A program made the position numbers and the translations under genes. 64,000 nucleotides of DNA from Pseudomonas viridiflava. GTDB lineage: Bacteria; Pseudomonadota; Gammaproteobacteria; Pseudomonadales; Pseudomonadaceae. The stretch spans positions 124,001 through 188,000 of the forward strand of contig NZ_UPSE01000565.1 of NCBI RefSeq assembly GCF_900573885.1. The letters run 5' to 3'. Within the stretch, counting starts at the first letter, position 1. Every line of letters starts with the position of its first letter. Under the pieces are notes generated by a model, which was not told the origin of the DNA, made no database searches, and was given only the letters and a program-made list of their open reading frames with translations. Positions 49,229-57,494 of the stretch are shown here, piece after piece.

Positions 49229-50403
49229 GTGATCATCTCCTGCATGGTCGCCTGGGTGTGATCCCAAGACATGTCGCCGAGCACACCGTCGGCATCGGTT
49301 AGAAATTTCTCGCGGTCGGCGTCTATCTCCAGCGCCTTCTCACAGGCCGCCACAAACTCCTCGGCCGTTGCCGCAATCAGCACCACGCCGCTGTCGCCAT
49401 AGCCACTGACCACATCGGCAATCGGCGTGGACACCACCGGGCAACCGCCAGCGAGGTATTCAGGGGTTTTGGTCGGGCTGATAAAGCGGGTGGATTCGTT
49501 CATGGCGAACGGCATCAGGGCGACGTCCCAGCCGCTGAGATACGCGGGCAGTTCGTCGTAGGTTTTGCCGCCCAGGTAATGAATGTTGTCGCGGTGTGGC
49601 AGCGTCGACGGGTCGATTTTCACCACTGGCCCGATCATCACGAACTGCCAGTCGGGGCGCAGCGCGGCGATCTGGTCGAGCAGTTCGATGTCAAAGCGCT
49701 CGTCGATCACGCCGTAGAAACCCAGCCGCGGCGTGCCGATGGCCGCCTGGTCTGGCGGGTCGCTTTGCGCTTTGCGCGCCGCTGCGAAATGCGCGACGTC
49801 CACGCTGCTGGGGAAGGCATGCACGTTCGGGTGCAGGGTGTGTTTGGCTTTCCAGATGCTGAAGCCACCGGTGAACACCACATCGGCGCGTTCAAGCAAG
49901 GCCTGTTCACGCTCGACCAACTCAGGCGGCGCACCGCGAAACGCCGAGAGCTCATCCATGCAGTCGTAGATCACCGCACGGGCGTTCAAGTGATCGGCAA
50001 AGGCCAGACTCATCGGCGTGTAGTACCAGACCAGCAAGTCTTCGACGCCAAGTTTGCCGAGGTAGTCGTCGAGCAGATAACGCAGCGCGGTATGGGTGCG
50101 CTGTTCATCGAGGCCGGCCGGCAGGCGCGGAACCAGCACCTGCACGCCCTCCTCGTCTGGGCGCACTTCAAGCCAGGGCGACACCTCGTCTGTGGGCACC
50201 GGCTCTTCGAAAAACAGGACGTTGTACTCGCGCGCGAAGCGCGACATCAGGTGTTGCGGACGCTGGTAGACGAAGCTCCAGCGCAAATGCGAAAGGCATA
50301 ACAGCGTAGGAATGAGTGGGTCGAAAACCACAGCGGCTTCGGCCGTGTGGTGTGCGTGATGCGATTTGCCAATCGGCTGCTGTGAAGGTCCTGCCCAGCT
50401 CAT
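49216..50403 (-). CDS. GT4-like glycosyltransferase
   Basis: This protein of 395 residues has the double Rossmann pattern of GT-B enzymes. It has HLRWSFVYQRPQHLMSRFA early, VIYDCMDELSAF and LGFYGVIDERFDIELLDQIAALRPDWQFVMIGPV, then PFAMNESTRFISPTKTPEYLAGGCPVVSTP, where the Glu binds the nucleotide sugar. It transfers a sugar, perhaps galactofuranose, to an acceptor. The start at 50403 follows GGGAGATGG; earlier starts lack a site. The overlap with the mutase gene suggests that the mutase supplies its donor. The first gene of a four-gene operon. Confidence 0.87.
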   Translation of the reverse strand: MSWAGPSQQPIGKSHHAHHTAEAAVVFDPLIPTLLCLSHLRWSFVYQRPQHLMSRFAREYNVLFFEEPVPTDEVSPWLEVRPDEEGVQVLVPRLPAGLDEQRTHTALRYLLDDYLGKLGVEDLLVWYYTPMSLAFADHLNARAVIYDCMDELSAFRGAPPELVEREQALLERADVVFTGGFSIWKAKHTLHPNVHAFPSSVDVAHFAAARKAQSDPPDQAAIGTPRLGFYGVIDERFDIELLDQIAALRPDWQFVMIGPVVKIDPSTLPHRDNIHYLGGKTYDELPAYLSGWDVALMPFAMNESTRFISPTKTPEYLAGGCPVVSTPIADVVSGYGDSGVVLIAATAEEFVAACEKALEIDADREKFLTDADGVLGDMSWDHTQATMQEMITCLR

Positions 50404-50599
50404 AATTCCATCTCCCATGCCGCGGTCCATGCGTGTGCGCAACGCTCTGGCACCGCCGTTTCGCTTAAAAAATGGCCATACGGAAAAATGGATTGGCCGA
50501 CATTCGAGGTAGTTCAACCGATCGAATGCGCCATCCGTCGCCCGTTTGGTTTGGTGTGGCAATCAGGCGACTGCGGGCGACGGGCGCCACGCAGTGCGC

Positions 50600-50630
50600 A
50601 AAAAAAGAGGCCCACGCATTGCCGTAGGCC
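50600..50630 (-). terminator. Intrinsic terminator of the Mn-catalase gene
   Basis: On the minus strand GGCCTACG pairs with GCGTGGGCC-type arm (8 bp, one G-U) and is followed by CTCTTTTTTT. It lies about 10 bp after the catalase stop codon. Confidence 0.85.
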
Positions 50631-50638
50631 GGTCACGC

Positions 50639-51523
50639 TTAGCTTTCTTTTTTGTAGGCCGCGCCCATGCCCAGGTCTGCCCCGGTGAGCGGGTCGGCCG
50701 AGGGGTCCGACGCGGTGCGCAGGGCCATCTGCTCGACAGTGGCGAGCTGCTTGGACGGGAGATCCACCGTGGCCAGGCCATCACCACCATCAACGGCTGG
50801 CGCAGGCGATTCGACGAACTCCCACTCATCGCCCTGATTCCACGAGCCGCGCATGTCACCTTCACCTTGCGACAGGTTGTAGTAGACGCTGACGTACTCG
50901 GGCACGCCGGGCAGTTTCCCTTGCGGGAAGTTCGGCTGAATGCTGTGCAGCGCTTTCTCGAACGACTTCTGGTGCGCCAGTTCGCGCGTCATCAAGAAGC
51001 CGAGGGCGTCTTTGATGCCAGGGTCGTCGGTGACGTTGATCAGCCGCTCATAAACAATCTTGGCCCGTGCTTCAGCCGCGATGTTGGAACGGAAATCGGC
51101 GGTGGGCTCGCCCATAGTGTCGATGTAAGCGGCAGTCCATGGCACACCGGCAGAGTTGGTCAATGCCGGACCACCGCCGTACAGCAGCGAGGTGATGTGC
51201 GAGTCGTTTCCGCCGCCGGTCAGCGAGCGATACAGCTCGGCTTCCTGCTCGATGCCTTCAGCCAGATCGCCTTTGGCGCCTTTGTTCAGCATGCCGACAA
51301 TTGAACCGATGATTTCGAGGTGGCTGAGCTCTTCGGTGGCGATGTCCAGCAGCAAATCCTTACGACCTGGATCGTCCTCGGCCAAGCCCTGGGTGAAGTA
51401 GCGCATTGCTGCCGCCAGCTCGCCTTGCGGCCCCCCAAACTGTTCCAGCAACAGGTTGGCCAAACCTGGATTCGGTGCGCCAACCCGCACCGTGTATTGC
51501 AGCCGTTTGTTGTGTACGAACAT
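50639..51523 (-). CDS. katN: Manganese-containing catalase
   Basis: The 294-residue ferritin-like protein has the di-manganese ligands of Mn-catalases: Glu in ATEELSHLE with its His, Glu in IAAEARAKIVYERL and His in TRELAHQKSFEKAL. It decomposes hydrogen peroxide. The start at 51523 follows GAGAGGA. The C-terminal third is an extended tail with Pro/Ala-rich linkers and LPSKQLATVEQM, as in larger members. The gene is divergent from the DUF892 protein, and the whole area holds stress genes. In P. aeruginosa a similar stress block is RpoS-related as I recall. Confidence 0.92.
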   Translation of the reverse strand: MFVHNKRLQYTVRVGAPNPGLANLLLEQFGGPQGELAAAMRYFTQGLAEDDPGRKDLLLDIATEELSHLEIIGSIVGMLNKGAKGDLAEGIEQEAELYRSLTGGGNDSHITSLLYGGGPALTNSAGVPWTAAYIDTMGEPTADFRSNIAAEARAKIVYERLINVTDDPGIKDALGFLMTRELAHQKSFEKALHSIQPNFPQGKLPGVPEYVSVYYNLSQGEGDMRGSWNQGDEWEFVESPAPAVDGGDGLATVDLPSKQLATVEQMALRTASDPSADPLTGADLGMGAAYKKES

Positions 51524-51788
51524 GGTTTTTCCTCTCACGGTTGTACGTGTTCAGTCCATTTCCATTGCTCCTTGGCATGGGACGTTTTCACTGCCCACGA
51601 GGTAAATGAGAGGACTGCCCGGAAGAAGGTTCAGGCAGTTTTTTTCGTCTCTCAAAATGCTTGCAGGCCCCGCCGCTTCGCTTGTTCAGCGTTTTTTGCG
51701 CAATGCAGAAAGAGTTTGAACCGAGGGGAAAATGCCGCGCTCCCAAATAAGGACTGACCCAAACCGGATCACTTCAGGAGAGTGAAAA

Positions 51789-52298
51789 ATGGCGACAAAA
51801 CTGGAAAATCTTATGGACTGGCTGCGCGATGCTCACGCCATGGAACAACAAGCCGAACAGATGCTAACGGCGCAGGCTTCGCGTCTGGAGAACTATCCGA
51901 AACTGCGCACCCGCATCGAGAAACACATCGAGGAAACGCGCGGCCAGAAGCAACTGCTTGAAGAAGCCCTGCAAAGCCTCGGTGGCGAACCGTCAACCCT
52001 GAAAGACATCGGCGGCAAGCTGATGGCGTTCGGGCAGGCAGTGGGCGGCATGGCCATGAGCGACGAGGTGATCAAGGGCGCGATGTCGGGCTATGTGTTC
52101 GAGAACCTGGAAATTGCCACCTACACCGTACTGATTGCCGCCGCCAAATCGGCCGGTGCGACTGAGGTACAGCACGCCTGCGAGAAGATTCTGCCGCAGG
52201 AAATTGCCATGGCCGATTGGCTGCGCGAGCATCTGGATGAGCTGACTCAGGCCTTCCTCGACCGCTCCGAAGCGCCAGGGCTGGAAGCCAAACGATGA
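51789..52298 (+). CDS. DUF892/YciE-YciF ferritin-like stress protein
   Basis: This 169-residue four-helix protein reads DWLRDAHAMEQQAEQMLTAQASRLENYPKLRTRIEKHIEETRGQ, with the Glu/His pattern (EETRGQ and H in AMEQQ) of YciE/YciF proteins. The family binds a di-iron centre and is induced by stress; a catalytic role is not established. It overlaps the DUF2061 gene by 4 bp and is divergent from katN, so a common regulator is likely. The start follows AGGAGAGTGAAAA. Confidence 0.9.
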   Translation: MATKLENLMDWLRDAHAMEQQAEQMLTAQASRLENYPKLRTRIEKHIEETRGQKQLLEEALQSLGGEPSTLKDIGGKLMAFGQAVGGMAMSDEVIKGAMSGYVFENLEIATYTVLIAAAKSAGATEVQHACEKILPQEIAMADWLREHLDELTQAFLDRSEAPGLEAKR

Positions 52299-52600
52299 AA
52301 TCCATTTTCCAGCACGGCTGTTGCGCACAGCGCGACCCTCAAGCGCCGCTGGCAAAAACCCTGTCGTTCGCGGTGCTGCATTTCAGCATCGCGTTCACAG
52401 TGGCGTACCTGTTAACCGGAAGCGTGTTGACTGGCGGGCTGATCGCGTTGATCGAGCCCGCCTGCAACACCGTGGCGTTCTATTTTCATGAACGCTTGTG
52501 GATGCGCCGTGGCGCGAGCGCGAACCGCGAACGCGGGCATGGCCATGGCAATCTGAGTGGCTTGCTGGGCGCTAATCAGGGGCGTGAGCAGCAGCGCTGA
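52295..52600 (+). CDS. DUF2061-type small membrane protein
   Basis: This 101-residue protein has a short Cys-containing N-terminus, two hydrophobic segments (KTLSFAVLHFSIAFTVAYLLTG and GGLIALIEPACNTVAFYFHERLW) and a His/Gly-rich tail. The middle matches the DUF2061 family, of unknown function. The ATG overlaps the stop of the DUF892 gene by four bases, so the two are made together and both may belong to the stress response. Confidence 0.8.
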   Translation: MKSIFQHGCCAQRDPQAPLAKTLSFAVLHFSIAFTVAYLLTGSVLTGGLIALIEPACNTVAFYFHERLWMRRGASANRERGHGHGNLSGLLGANQGREQQR

Positions 52601-52615
52601 ATACGCCCTCGCCGC

Positions 52616-52912
52616 TCAGGCATTCATCAGGCACAGCAGTCGGTAGGCGCCGTATAGCGCAACCGGAACCACCGCGATGAAAAAGCTCAGGGTGAAACTG
52701 AGCCCGAGAAAGGAAAACATGAAGAAAAACGCGGCGACGCCCAGCGCCGTCAGCGCCGGCGCAATCCACCATTCCAGATGAGCGACATCGGTTGCGTCTT
52801 TTTTCCAATGGTTGCGCGGTCGGCCATTGATGTCGCGGTGTTTACGCAGCAGAAACACGTCCGCCAGGAAACTCAGAATCCCTTCAAGCAATTCGCCGAT
52901 GAATCCGAACAT
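52616..52912 (-). CDS. Small membrane protein, hypothetical
   Basis: This 98-residue protein begins MFGFIGELLEGILSFLADVFLLRK, which is amphipathic, and has a hydrophobic region at residues 50-85 (WWIAPALTALGVAAFFFMFSF). The start at 52912 follows GAGGAGAAG; the extended frame to 52963 has no site. It is convergent with the DUF2061 gene, 16 bp away. No family is recognised. Confidence 0.6.
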   Translation of the reverse strand: MFGFIGELLEGILSFLADVFLLRKHRDINGRPRNHWKKDATDVAHLEWWIAPALTALGVAAFFFMFSFLGLSFTLSFFIAVVPVALYGAYRLLCLMNA

Positions 52913-53032
52913 TTGGCTTCTCCTCACCACACCGCAAAACGGGCACGGACAGTAATCTAGCAAAGGAGCGCGCTGGATACCGGTGACCGGTCGTGGTTCT
53001 TGAGGCGAGGTGCCTGATCGGTTTCGTGAGGC

Positions 53033-53905
53033 CTATGAACGCGACAGTGCCTTGAACAACCCCAGGCGCTGCCACCAATGTTTGGGCCGCGTGACGCTGT
53101 TGCCGGTGTACGTTTTTTGCGAGTACTTGGGGAACGGCCCGAATACCTTGGCCATGCGGTAAGTGTCGAGGCTGTAACCAGCCTCTAGTGCCTCGCGGTG
53201 ATAGCGGTCGAACAAGGCCTGCAAATCGGGACGCGGGTGCTGCATTACGGTTCCGTCGAACCAGTGCGTGCCGCCTTCGCGCTGCAGTCGTTCGAACGAC
53301 AACGCATGGGAAAACTGGGTGCCCATGTCCGAGTAGTGAAGAATCTTGATCTGTTCAATGGGCGAATTTTCGCCGTCGATGTTGTTGTATTGCGTATCGA
53401 ACGGCTGGATCACTTGCGGGTTTTTCTTGTAGTACTTTTTCAGCTGCTGATGAATCTCAGGCTTGCCGCGGAGCTCATCGATTGGCGGCAGATGATCACG
53501 CGCGGCGGCGCAATCCCACATCGATACGCAGAAGCGCCACGACTGTTCGCCGCCTTTGGCCATCACCACTTTGCCGGGCTCGAACGGCGTGTTCCAGATT
53601 TCCGCCAGGTCGCAGAGCACGATGACGTCGGTGTCCATGTAAATGGCTTTGCCCTGGTAATCGCAAAACGCCGGAATGCCCCAGCGAAAGCCGGAGAACG
53701 GCGTGGTCCAGGCTTCGGTGCGCCAGCCTTGTTGTGCTTGCGGATCGGAAAACCAGAAGCTTTCAGGGTCGCGCGACAGCTGCATCCAATGGATGTCGAC
53801 AGGCTGCGAGCAATGCTTACGGATGCTGTAGTCCAGCACCATCATCTGCTCAAGGTCGCAGTCGTTTGGGTCGCAACCCACAAATACCCGAATGGTTTCC
53901 ATCAT
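53033..53905 (-). CDS. GT8-like glycosyltransferase or nucleotide-sugar-binding protein
   Basis: The 290-residue protein has IRVFVGCDPNDCDLEQMMVLDYSIRKH at the start, GKAIYMDTDVIVLCDLAEIWN with a DxD metal-binding motif, and FDTQYNNIDGENSPIEQIKILHYSDMGTQ near residue 200, the GT8-like pattern with a late His. It should transfer a sugar from a nucleotide sugar with retention of configuration. The start at 53905 follows AGGAG. No biosynthetic neighbours are adjacent. The acceptor is unknown. Confidence 0.75.
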   Translation of the reverse strand: MMETIRVFVGCDPNDCDLEQMMVLDYSIRKHCSQPVDIHWMQLSRDPESFWFSDPQAQQGWRTEAWTTPFSGFRWGIPAFCDYQGKAIYMDTDVIVLCDLAEIWNTPFEPGKVVMAKGGEQSWRFCVSMWDCAAARDHLPPIDELRGKPEIHQQLKKYYKKNPQVIQPFDTQYNNIDGENSPIEQIKILHYSDMGTQFSHALSFERLQREGGTHWFDGTVMQHPRPDLQALFDRYHREALEAGYSLDTYRMAKVFGPFPKYSQKTYTGNSVTRPKHWWQRLGLFKALSRS

Positions 53906-54292
53906 CCCTATGCTCCTTGCTTGCCGGCAGTGCTTGCCAATATGTGGCCTGAAAAAATAGTGCTGCCCCTTCAATATAGAGGCCGCTATGTGACGCCCGT
54001 GAGCTAACGCCACGTTCGCGTGTTATTCCGCCCAACGGTCGCGCCGACCTCTGCTCAGCAGTCGCGCAGGCGACGCTGGAGGAACTTCTGATCCGGCTGA
54101 AATCTGGCGCTCCACTTACCCATCATTGGATGGCGACGAGCAGCGCCTGTTTAGAGTTTTTTTGCTCGGTGGTGGTGTTGCGGCAAACACCACGCCACAG
54201 CGCGAACAGGCAGCTGCATGTCTCGCCTAGACATTCGCCCGTGACCGCACCGCTCTATGGTGGTGGCCCTCTTCCCCGATCCGGAGCTGAAC
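53906..54292. other. Gene-free stretch between GT8-like and cupin genes
   Basis: This 387-bp gap separates divergent genes and must hold the promoters of both. I saw one perfect hairpin, GTGGTGTT at 54172-54179 with AACACCAC at 54186-54193. A TTTTTTT run lies before it at about 54158-54164. The longer frames in it end without ribosome-binding sites and look like noise. Confidence 0.5.
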
Positions 54293-54640
54293 ATGGCCAA
54301 CCCGCCGATTACCGTATTGCGCGACACCCAACCCATGCCTGTCGTGGATGCCTGCAAATGGGAGCGCATCGAGGGCGACCCGCATACGGTGAATCTCAAC
54401 GCGTACACCTCGGATGACGGCAGCAAAATCATGGGAACGTGGATCTGCACGCCGGGCAAATGGCGGGTGGAGTATGTGAAATGGGAGTACTGCCACTTCC
54501 AGGAGGGTTATTGCGTGATAACGCCTGACGGCATGGCGCCGATCCACCTGAAAGCCGGCGACATCTTTGTGGTGGAACCGGGCATGAAGGGCACGTGGGA
54601 AGTGGTGGAAACCGTGCGCAAGTATTTTGTGTTTGCCTGA
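54293..54640 (+). CDS. Cupin-domain protein (DUF861-like)
   Basis: The 115-residue protein is a single small cupin with WRVEYVKWEYCHFQEGYCVITPDG, then HLKAGDIFVVEPGMKGTWEVVETVRKYFVF, the usual two beta-strand motifs. The metal-binding residues of catalytic cupins are partly replaced, so it may bind a ligand rather than catalyse. The start at 54293 follows GGAG; it is divergent from the GT8-like gene. A weak REP element follows it. Confidence 0.85.
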   Translation: MANPPITVLRDTQPMPVVDACKWERIEGDPHTVNLNAYTSDDGSKIMGTWICTPGKWRVEYVKWEYCHFQEGYCVITPDGMAPIHLKAGDIFVVEPGMKGTWEVVETVRKYFVFA

Positions 54641-54652
54641 TGCGCCGCACCC

Positions 54653-54675
54653 GCAGGAGCCAGCTTGCTGGCGAA
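54653..54675. repeat. Single REP sequence (GCAGGAGC type)
   Basis: GCAGGAGCCAGCTTGCTGGC followed by GAA matches the arms of the REPIN at 36543-36625 with an alternative core. No inverted partner follows within 100 bp. Confidence 0.8.
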
Positions 54676-54709
54676 CCCTGCACATATCGGTGTGAGCCAC
54701 ACCCTGGCG

Positions 54710-55285
54710 CTAGAACAGCACCTGATAGCGCGCGAGCCATTTCGCCGTTTGGGTCAGGCCATGGCGCAGCAGTAATTCGATGTAGCCCTGTGGACTGAAC
54801 GGCGGGTTTTTCAGGGAACGGAAGTGGTGTTGCGCCGCGCCCAGAACTGCCGCCTGGTCGAGGTCGACCAGATCGGCGATGAATTCGTCCGGATGCACAG
54901 CCTCAACGGCAAATGCGCTCAACGCCTGAGCGGGGAAATCCTTCAGATTGAAGGTGACGATAACGTCTGCTTTGCAGCGAATGGCGGCCGCCACCACATG
55001 GCGGTCGTCGGGGTCTGGCAGGTGCACGGCAGAACACAAACCCTCGTAGCCTCTAACCAGAGCGTCGGGAATGGCCTGGTCCATTAAGCGGGAAGTTCGC
55101 TCCAGTTGTTCCGCCGAGATATCGGAACGGTCCTGCAACAGGTTGCGCTTCCACTCATCATGAATCTGTTCGGTCCAGCGGGCCCGGAACAAACCGGACA
55201 ACCCCAGCCACATTAAAAGATCCCTTAATGGGGCTGGGTACAACACATTGGCATCAAATACGACGGTGAAGGGGGAGCATCTCAT
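54710..55285 (-). CDS. PIN-domain toxin
   Basis: This 191-residue protein has the PIN-domain acidic residues: Asp in VVFDANVLYPAPL at the N-terminus, the acidic LPDPDDRHVVAAAI and ADVIVTFNLKDFP. Family members are RNases, most often the toxin of a toxin-antitoxin pair. The start overlaps the stop of the upstream DNA-binding protein gene by four bases, the arrangement of VapBC-like systems. The C-terminal extension (FRSLKNPPFSPQGYIELLLRHG) is longer than in small VapC toxins. Confidence 0.87.
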   Translation of the reverse strand: MRCSPFTVVFDANVLYPAPLRDLLMWLGLSGLFRARWTEQIHDEWKRNLLQDRSDISAEQLERTSRLMDQAIPDALVRGYEGLCSAVHLPDPDDRHVVAAAIRCKADVIVTFNLKDFPAQALSAFAVEAVHPDEFIADLVDLDQAAVLGAAQHHFRSLKNPPFSPQGYIELLLRHGLTQTAKWLARYQVLF

Positions 55286-55749
55286 TCATATCCCATGCGC
55301 AGCGCTTGCGCCTGTTGGGCCAACGCATCCATTGCGGCGGCACTGAGTTGGTCACGCCGGGCCTTGTATGCCATGAGATCGGCAAACAACACGCGGCGAT
55401 GACGTCCGGTTTTGGTGAACTTCAATTCGCCATTCTCCAGCATCTTGACCAGGTGCGGGCGCGACACACTGAGCATGTCAGCCGCTTCCTGGGTGGTGAG
55501 CTCGGCATGAACAGGCACTACTTGCACGGCGTTGCCCAGCGCCAGCTCGCCGAGAATATCCATCAATAAACGCAGCGCCGAGGTGGGCAGTTCGACCTCG
55601 TGGGCGACATCGTTTTTGTCGAAAATTTCGATACGCTGGGTAGCGATACCGGTTTCCAGATACGCAGCAAGCGTGCGCTGGCCTTGCACGGCTGCCGCTA
55701 CTTCACGCTCGGCAGGGGGCAAGGTGGTTTTCAAGTCGGGTTGGGGCAT
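55282..55749 (-). CDS. Excisionase-type HTH protein, probable antitoxin of the PIN pair
   Basis: The 155-residue protein has an uncharacterised N-terminal part (to about residue 75) and a MerR/excisionase HTH: VPVHAELTTQEAADMLSVSRPHLVKMLENGELKFTKTGRHRRVLFADLMAYK. It probably represses its own operon and neutralises the PIN protein. I started it at 55749, the first ATG of the conserved part; the frame stays open to 56244 inside the MFS gene but that part is in the wrong strand context. The region upstream holds three iterated repeats. Confidence 0.82.
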   Translation of the reverse strand: MPQPDLKTTLPPAEREVAAAVQGQRTLAAYLETGIATQRIEIFDKNDVAHEVELPTSALRLLMDILGELALGNAVQVVPVHAELTTQEAADMLSVSRPHLVKMLENGELKFTKTGRHRRVLFADLMAYKARRDQLSAAAMDALAQQAQALRMGYE

Positions 55750-55792
55750 GACAAAACTCCGAATCGCGTCACTGAACGGCGAGCAGATTATT

Positions 55793-55842
55793 CGCAACAA
55801 ACGAAAATCGCAACAAACGAAACAGACGCAACAGACGAAACG
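55793..55842. repeat. Three direct repeats upstream of the toxin-antitoxin operon
   Basis: CGCAACAAACGAAAAT, CGCAACAAACGAAACA and CGCAACAGACGAAACG start at 55793, 55809 and 55827. They lie 44-93 bp upstream of the antitoxin start codon and could be binding sites for it. Spacing is 16 and 18 bp. Confidence 0.65.
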
Positions 55843-55859
55843 GAACTCACGCCCGACCA

Positions 55860-55882
55860 GCGGGCAACATTGCATTGCCCGC
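55860..55882. other. Stem-loop beyond MFS gene
   Basis: GCGGGCAA at 55860-55867 and TTGCCCGC at 55875-55882 form a perfect 8-bp stem with a 7-base loop, 14 bp past the MFS stop. No U-tract follows, so it may act as a 3' stabiliser or a weak terminator. Confidence 0.45.
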
Positions 55883-55895
55883 CGATCGCAGAGGC

Positions 55896-57218
55896 TCAGG
55901 CGTTGGCGGTCGCAGCCTTGGCGGGCCGGCTGACGCGCAAGGCAACCACGCTGCCCACCACGGTCAGCGCCGCCAGGCTGTAGAGCGCGGCGTCGGTGGA
56001 GCCGGTCTGGTCTTTGATCCAGCCGACAATGTAGGGGCTGAGAAAACCCGCCATCTGACCAATCGAATTGATCAGCGCCAGGGCTGCCACCGCCACGCTG
56101 GCGCTCAGGAACGCCGTGGGCAGCGGCCAGAACATCGGCAGGCCGGTCAGCGCGCCCATGGTGGCGATGGTCAGGCCGAGAATCGCAATCACCGGCACGG
56201 AGGCGAAGTTGGCGGCAATCACCAGACCGATTGCGCCCATCCACATTGGCACCACCAAGTGCCAGCGGCGCTCGTTGCGCAGGTCGGCCGAGCGGCCCAC
56301 CAACAGCATGAAAATGCCGGCCATCAGGTACGGCACAGCGCTGATCCAGCCAATCACCAGCGCATCGCTAAAGCCCAGGCTTTTGATGATCGATGGCAGC
56401 CAGAAGTTGATCGCATACACACCACTCTGGATGCAGAAGTAGACAAAGCCCAGCACCCAGACGAAGGGCATGGTCAGTACCGACAGCACCGACACATTGG
56501 CCTGAACCGGTCGGCTGCGGTCGTCGAAGGCAATGTCTGCGGCAACGCGGGCGCGCTGTTCTGGCGTAAGCCAGCGCGCGCTCTCGGCGTTGTCGCACAG
56601 CAGCACGAACGCCAGCGCACCGAGCAGCACGGTGGGCAGCCCCTGAATCAGGAACATCCACTGCCAGCCGGCCAACCCGCCCTGCCCTGCGGCGAAGTGG
56701 TTGAGAATCCAGCCGGAGAAAGGCCCGCCCAGCAGCCCGGACACAGGAATGGCCGACATGAACAGCGCCATGATCCGGCCGCGGCGCTGGTTCGGGTACC
56801 AGCGCGAGAGGTACAGCACGATGCCGGGGAAGAAGCCCGCCTCGGCCATGCCGGTCAGAAAACGCAGCACGTAGAACTCCATCGGCGTGGTCACAAACAG
56901 CAGGCAGGTGGAAAACACGCCCCAGGTGACCATCATCAGCCCGATCCAGCGCCGCGGGCCGAAACGGCTCAGCGCCAGGTTGCTGGGCAAGCCGCACAAC
57001 ACGTAACCGATGAAAAAGATGCCGGCGCCGAAGCCGTAGACGGTTTCGCTGAAGTTCAGCGCGTCGAGCATTTGCAGCTTGGCAAAGCCGACGTTGACGC
57101 GGTCCAGGTAGTTGAACAGGTAGCAGATAAACAGGAAGGGAATCAGGTGCAGCGTGACGCGACGGTAGACGTGATCGCCTTCAACGTCGCCCACCGCCGG
57201 AATCGAGGGGTTAGGCAT
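55896..57218 (-). CDS. MFS permease, hexarate/glycerate-type (ACS family)
   Basis: The 440-residue protein has twelve membrane segments with an N-terminal YLFNYLDRVNVGFAKLQML, the classic ACS-family start of hexuronate, glucarate and phthalate transporters. FAAGQGGLAGWQWMFLIQGLPTVLLG is the usual linker region. It imports an anionic sugar acid or aromatic acid with protons. The divergent CdaR-type regulator and the glycerate kinase downstream indicate a sugar acid such as glucarate, galactarate or glycerate. The exact substrate is inferred from context. Confidence 0.88.
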   Translation of the reverse strand: MPNPSIPAVGDVEGDHVYRRVTLHLIPFLFICYLFNYLDRVNVGFAKLQMLDALNFSETVYGFGAGIFFIGYVLCGLPSNLALSRFGPRRWIGLMMVTWGVFSTCLLFVTTPMEFYVLRFLTGMAEAGFFPGIVLYLSRWYPNQRRGRIMALFMSAIPVSGLLGGPFSGWILNHFAAGQGGLAGWQWMFLIQGLPTVLLGALAFVLLCDNAESARWLTPEQRARVAADIAFDDRSRPVQANVSVLSVLTMPFVWVLGFVYFCIQSGVYAINFWLPSIIKSLGFSDALVIGWISAVPYLMAGIFMLLVGRSADLRNERRWHLVVPMWMGAIGLVIAANFASVPVIAILGLTIATMGALTGLPMFWPLPTAFLSASVAVAALALINSIGQMAGFLSPYIVGWIKDQTGSTDAALYSLAALTVVGSVVALRVSRPAKAATANA

Positions 57219-57494
57219 GGATCATTCCTCTGTGCTTTGTTGTTTTATGCAAAGTTCTGCTGTAAGCCACGTGCTCGGGGCGTTTCGAGCTTAGTGGGTT
57301 GAACAACGCAGGGCTTTGGGGCTTTGCACCCCTTTAACGGTCTTTTTCTGTGAGGTCGCACAAAACCAGCGCGCTTTTTCAAGCTTCGGCACGCCTTTAT
57401 GCCCGTTCAGACACCCGCTTTTGGCAAAGGTGACAATCGGGCTGGAGCTGTTGTTGTATGGTTGCCCAACTGTTTTTGGCTCAGGAACCGGCCC

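Noticed and set aside
55750..56244. N-terminal extension of the antitoxin frame to 56244
   Set aside because: The extension lies inside the MFS gene in another frame and is Arg/Gly-rich noise. The conserved protein starts at 55749.
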